Assembly: GCA_000310025.1 (NCBI GenBank)
Contig: FN649728.1
Span: forward strand, 5,249,040-5,313,039
Direction: 5' to 3'
From: Ectocarpus siliculosus
Lineage: Eukaryota > Sar > Phaeophyceae > Ectocarpales > Ectocarpaceae
Length of the DNA: 64,000 nt
The notes under the pieces are model-generated. The model saw only the letters and a program-made list of their open reading frames with translations, was not told the DNA's origin and did no database searches. A program made the translations under genes and the position numbers. Below, one piece after another: positions 62,585-64,000 of the stretch (positions are counted from its first letter, which is position 1; every line of letters begins with the position of its first letter).

Positions 62585-64000
62585 TGCGAAGAAGCAGCGC
62601 TTGGCTTTGTTTGGAGAGAACCACACGAAACGAATCGCCCCATTCGGCGAACCCGCACTCTCGAATGCGATGGGTTGTTTAATCGGTGTAATGGTGGCTT
62701 GATTACACAGGTAGATAGATACATGCGGTTGTCGTGAGTTTTCGGGGGCTGAAAGCACTTGGGTTAGAACCTACCCAAAGTCTTGGGTCAAGCTCAGGCT
62801 AGTTTTGGTGTGAGTGCGCCCCTCCTCTCTGCCGCGCCACCAATGCGTGAAGCGAAGTCTCGAAATAAGCTCGACCAGGAAGCGAAGATTGAGGACGCCG
62901 GCCCGGCGACTCAACACGGCTCAGCTCGACAACTCCCCGGCCATGTGTTGCACATGCGTTGTTGCGGGTAGATGCTTGTGTCTCCTTCCAGTTTAGTTGA
63001 ATGGTAGTGGCCGCAATACCCTACGAAGACAAAGGCGAGCAGGAGGAAAGCCCCAGGGTTGTCATGGGGGAGTGAATCGTTTGGCAGGGTTAACCGTCAA
63101 GAAGTTCGCTACTCGTTGGGTGTTCGTCTAGAAAGATAGTTGTTACTGTGCAGGCGGGTATAGCATGTATTGCTATTTCACTATTTCCCGTGGAACCGAA
63201 AACGAAGTGGCACGTTTAGAAAGCAGCAGTAGAGGTGGAGAAGGTCAATATACAGGAAACACCAGCTGTGGATTGTAGAAAGATTCTAATACGTGTGTTT
63301 TTGTTGCCTTCGTCTTGCGTACCTTGCCCAATAGCCATTTGCCAACCCACACGAGCGTCAACGCCCGATGACTCAATATGGATGACCTTGCCTAGGCTCT
63401 TGAACTGAAGAGCAAGGCCGTGCAGGTTCGACCAAGTCTCAACAGGGTGCCCTGGGGCCCCCCGTGAAAGATATCTACTGTAGTTTCCACCACGCCGCAG
63501 CAGTAGCTGCGTGTGCGTTTGTATAGCGTGCGTATTGGTGTGCGTGCGTTTGATTTTTGGGCGCGGGCGGGGTTCGGAGAAACACGTGAGGGTGGGATGA
63601 CATTTTCTCATCCTCTGGAGATTGAGATACCCCCTAGTTGAGCGCCCGCCGCAGACCGGTGCAGTCCTTCGGTGCAGTCTCTGATCAGTGTTGGAGTATG
63701 GAAAAAGCCGTTGTCTGATGGTGTTGCCGAAAAGTTCAACACTTTTTCTTCCATGAATTCTCCAGCAACAAACAGTAGTAGGGGACAGTCGGACACCGAA
63801 TCCCTCTTGATCAGATTGGTCGCAAGCTACACCTAAAGGCAATACGACAAAAGAGACCCGAACAGAGTCCCACCACTGGTACTGGCTACTGATAGTAGAG
63901 AGGTGCTTGAATGATGAATGTTGTGTCGTACGCATTGTAGAAGCTAACGAGCACATACCAGTCCAACATCAGCATCCAGCATATAAAGGGGAAAAAAAGT
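62585..64000. other. Downstream region, no gene identified
   Basis: The stretch after the MsrA-like stop holds a 246-codon minus-strand frame (63216-63956). Within it 63329-63450 could be an exon (peptide LHGLALQFKSLGKVIHIESS, donor CAAG|GTACGC). I recognise no family and would not call a gene from this alone. Confidence 0.4.

Noticed and set aside
63216-63956. 246-codon minus-strand ORF near the right edge
   Set aside because: No recognisable domain and ordinary composition; part may be an exon, but the evidence is too thin to call a gene.

Overview
The window is nuclear DNA of an intron-rich, GC-rich eukaryote. It most resembles a brown alga (Ectocarpus-like stramenopile). The evidence is many short exons with GT-AG introns of 0.3-4 kb, Gly/Ala/Ser-rich coding exons, plastid presequences with Phe directly after the predicted signal-peptide cleavage site (the heterokont rule), and a eukaryotic LSU rRNA fragment. 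It is a draft assembly with three N gaps (11929-12028, 24017-24252, 51322-51421). The genus is inferred, not shown.

Layout. 1-5049: minus-strand exons, one resembling the N-terminus of CstF-77/RNA14 and running off the left edge, plus a charged first exon at 4600-5049. 7446-14000 (+): eight-exon ABHD13/17-like serine hydrolase with a long low-complexity tail; its sixth intron carries an assembly chimera with 28S rRNA. 14237-14722: 108-bp tandem repeat. 16803-24892 (-): seven-exon inositol-tetrakisphosphate 1-kinase with a TTAA-flanked inverted-repeat element in an intron. 26425-26511: orphan exon. 27505-28690: 42-bp minisatellite. 30131-30994: TIR element. 31129-50707 (+): 23-exon gene of about 1,702 codons joining DUF1769, a PH-like region and DUF547; its introns hold a 5'-truncated LINE and related short elements. 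50708-54036: repeats and a gap. 54037-58541 (-): plastid-targeted glutathione S-transferase. 58772-62584 (+): MsrA-like methionine sulfoxide reductase with a predicted thylakoid-lumen presequence. The last two genes are head to head, 230 bp apart.

Exon models were assembled by hand. In each of the five complete genes the exon lengths sum to a multiple of three, phases match at every junction and the protein reads through without stops: 1839, 1485, 5109, 888 and 888 nt. The genes do not form one pathway. Two plausible functional links are the plastid redox pair and two genes connected to inositol phosphates or phosphoinositide membranes. The most interesting non-genic signal is a family of LINE-derived and short elements inserted at oligo(C)/oligo(G) tracts between 35 and 52 kb.
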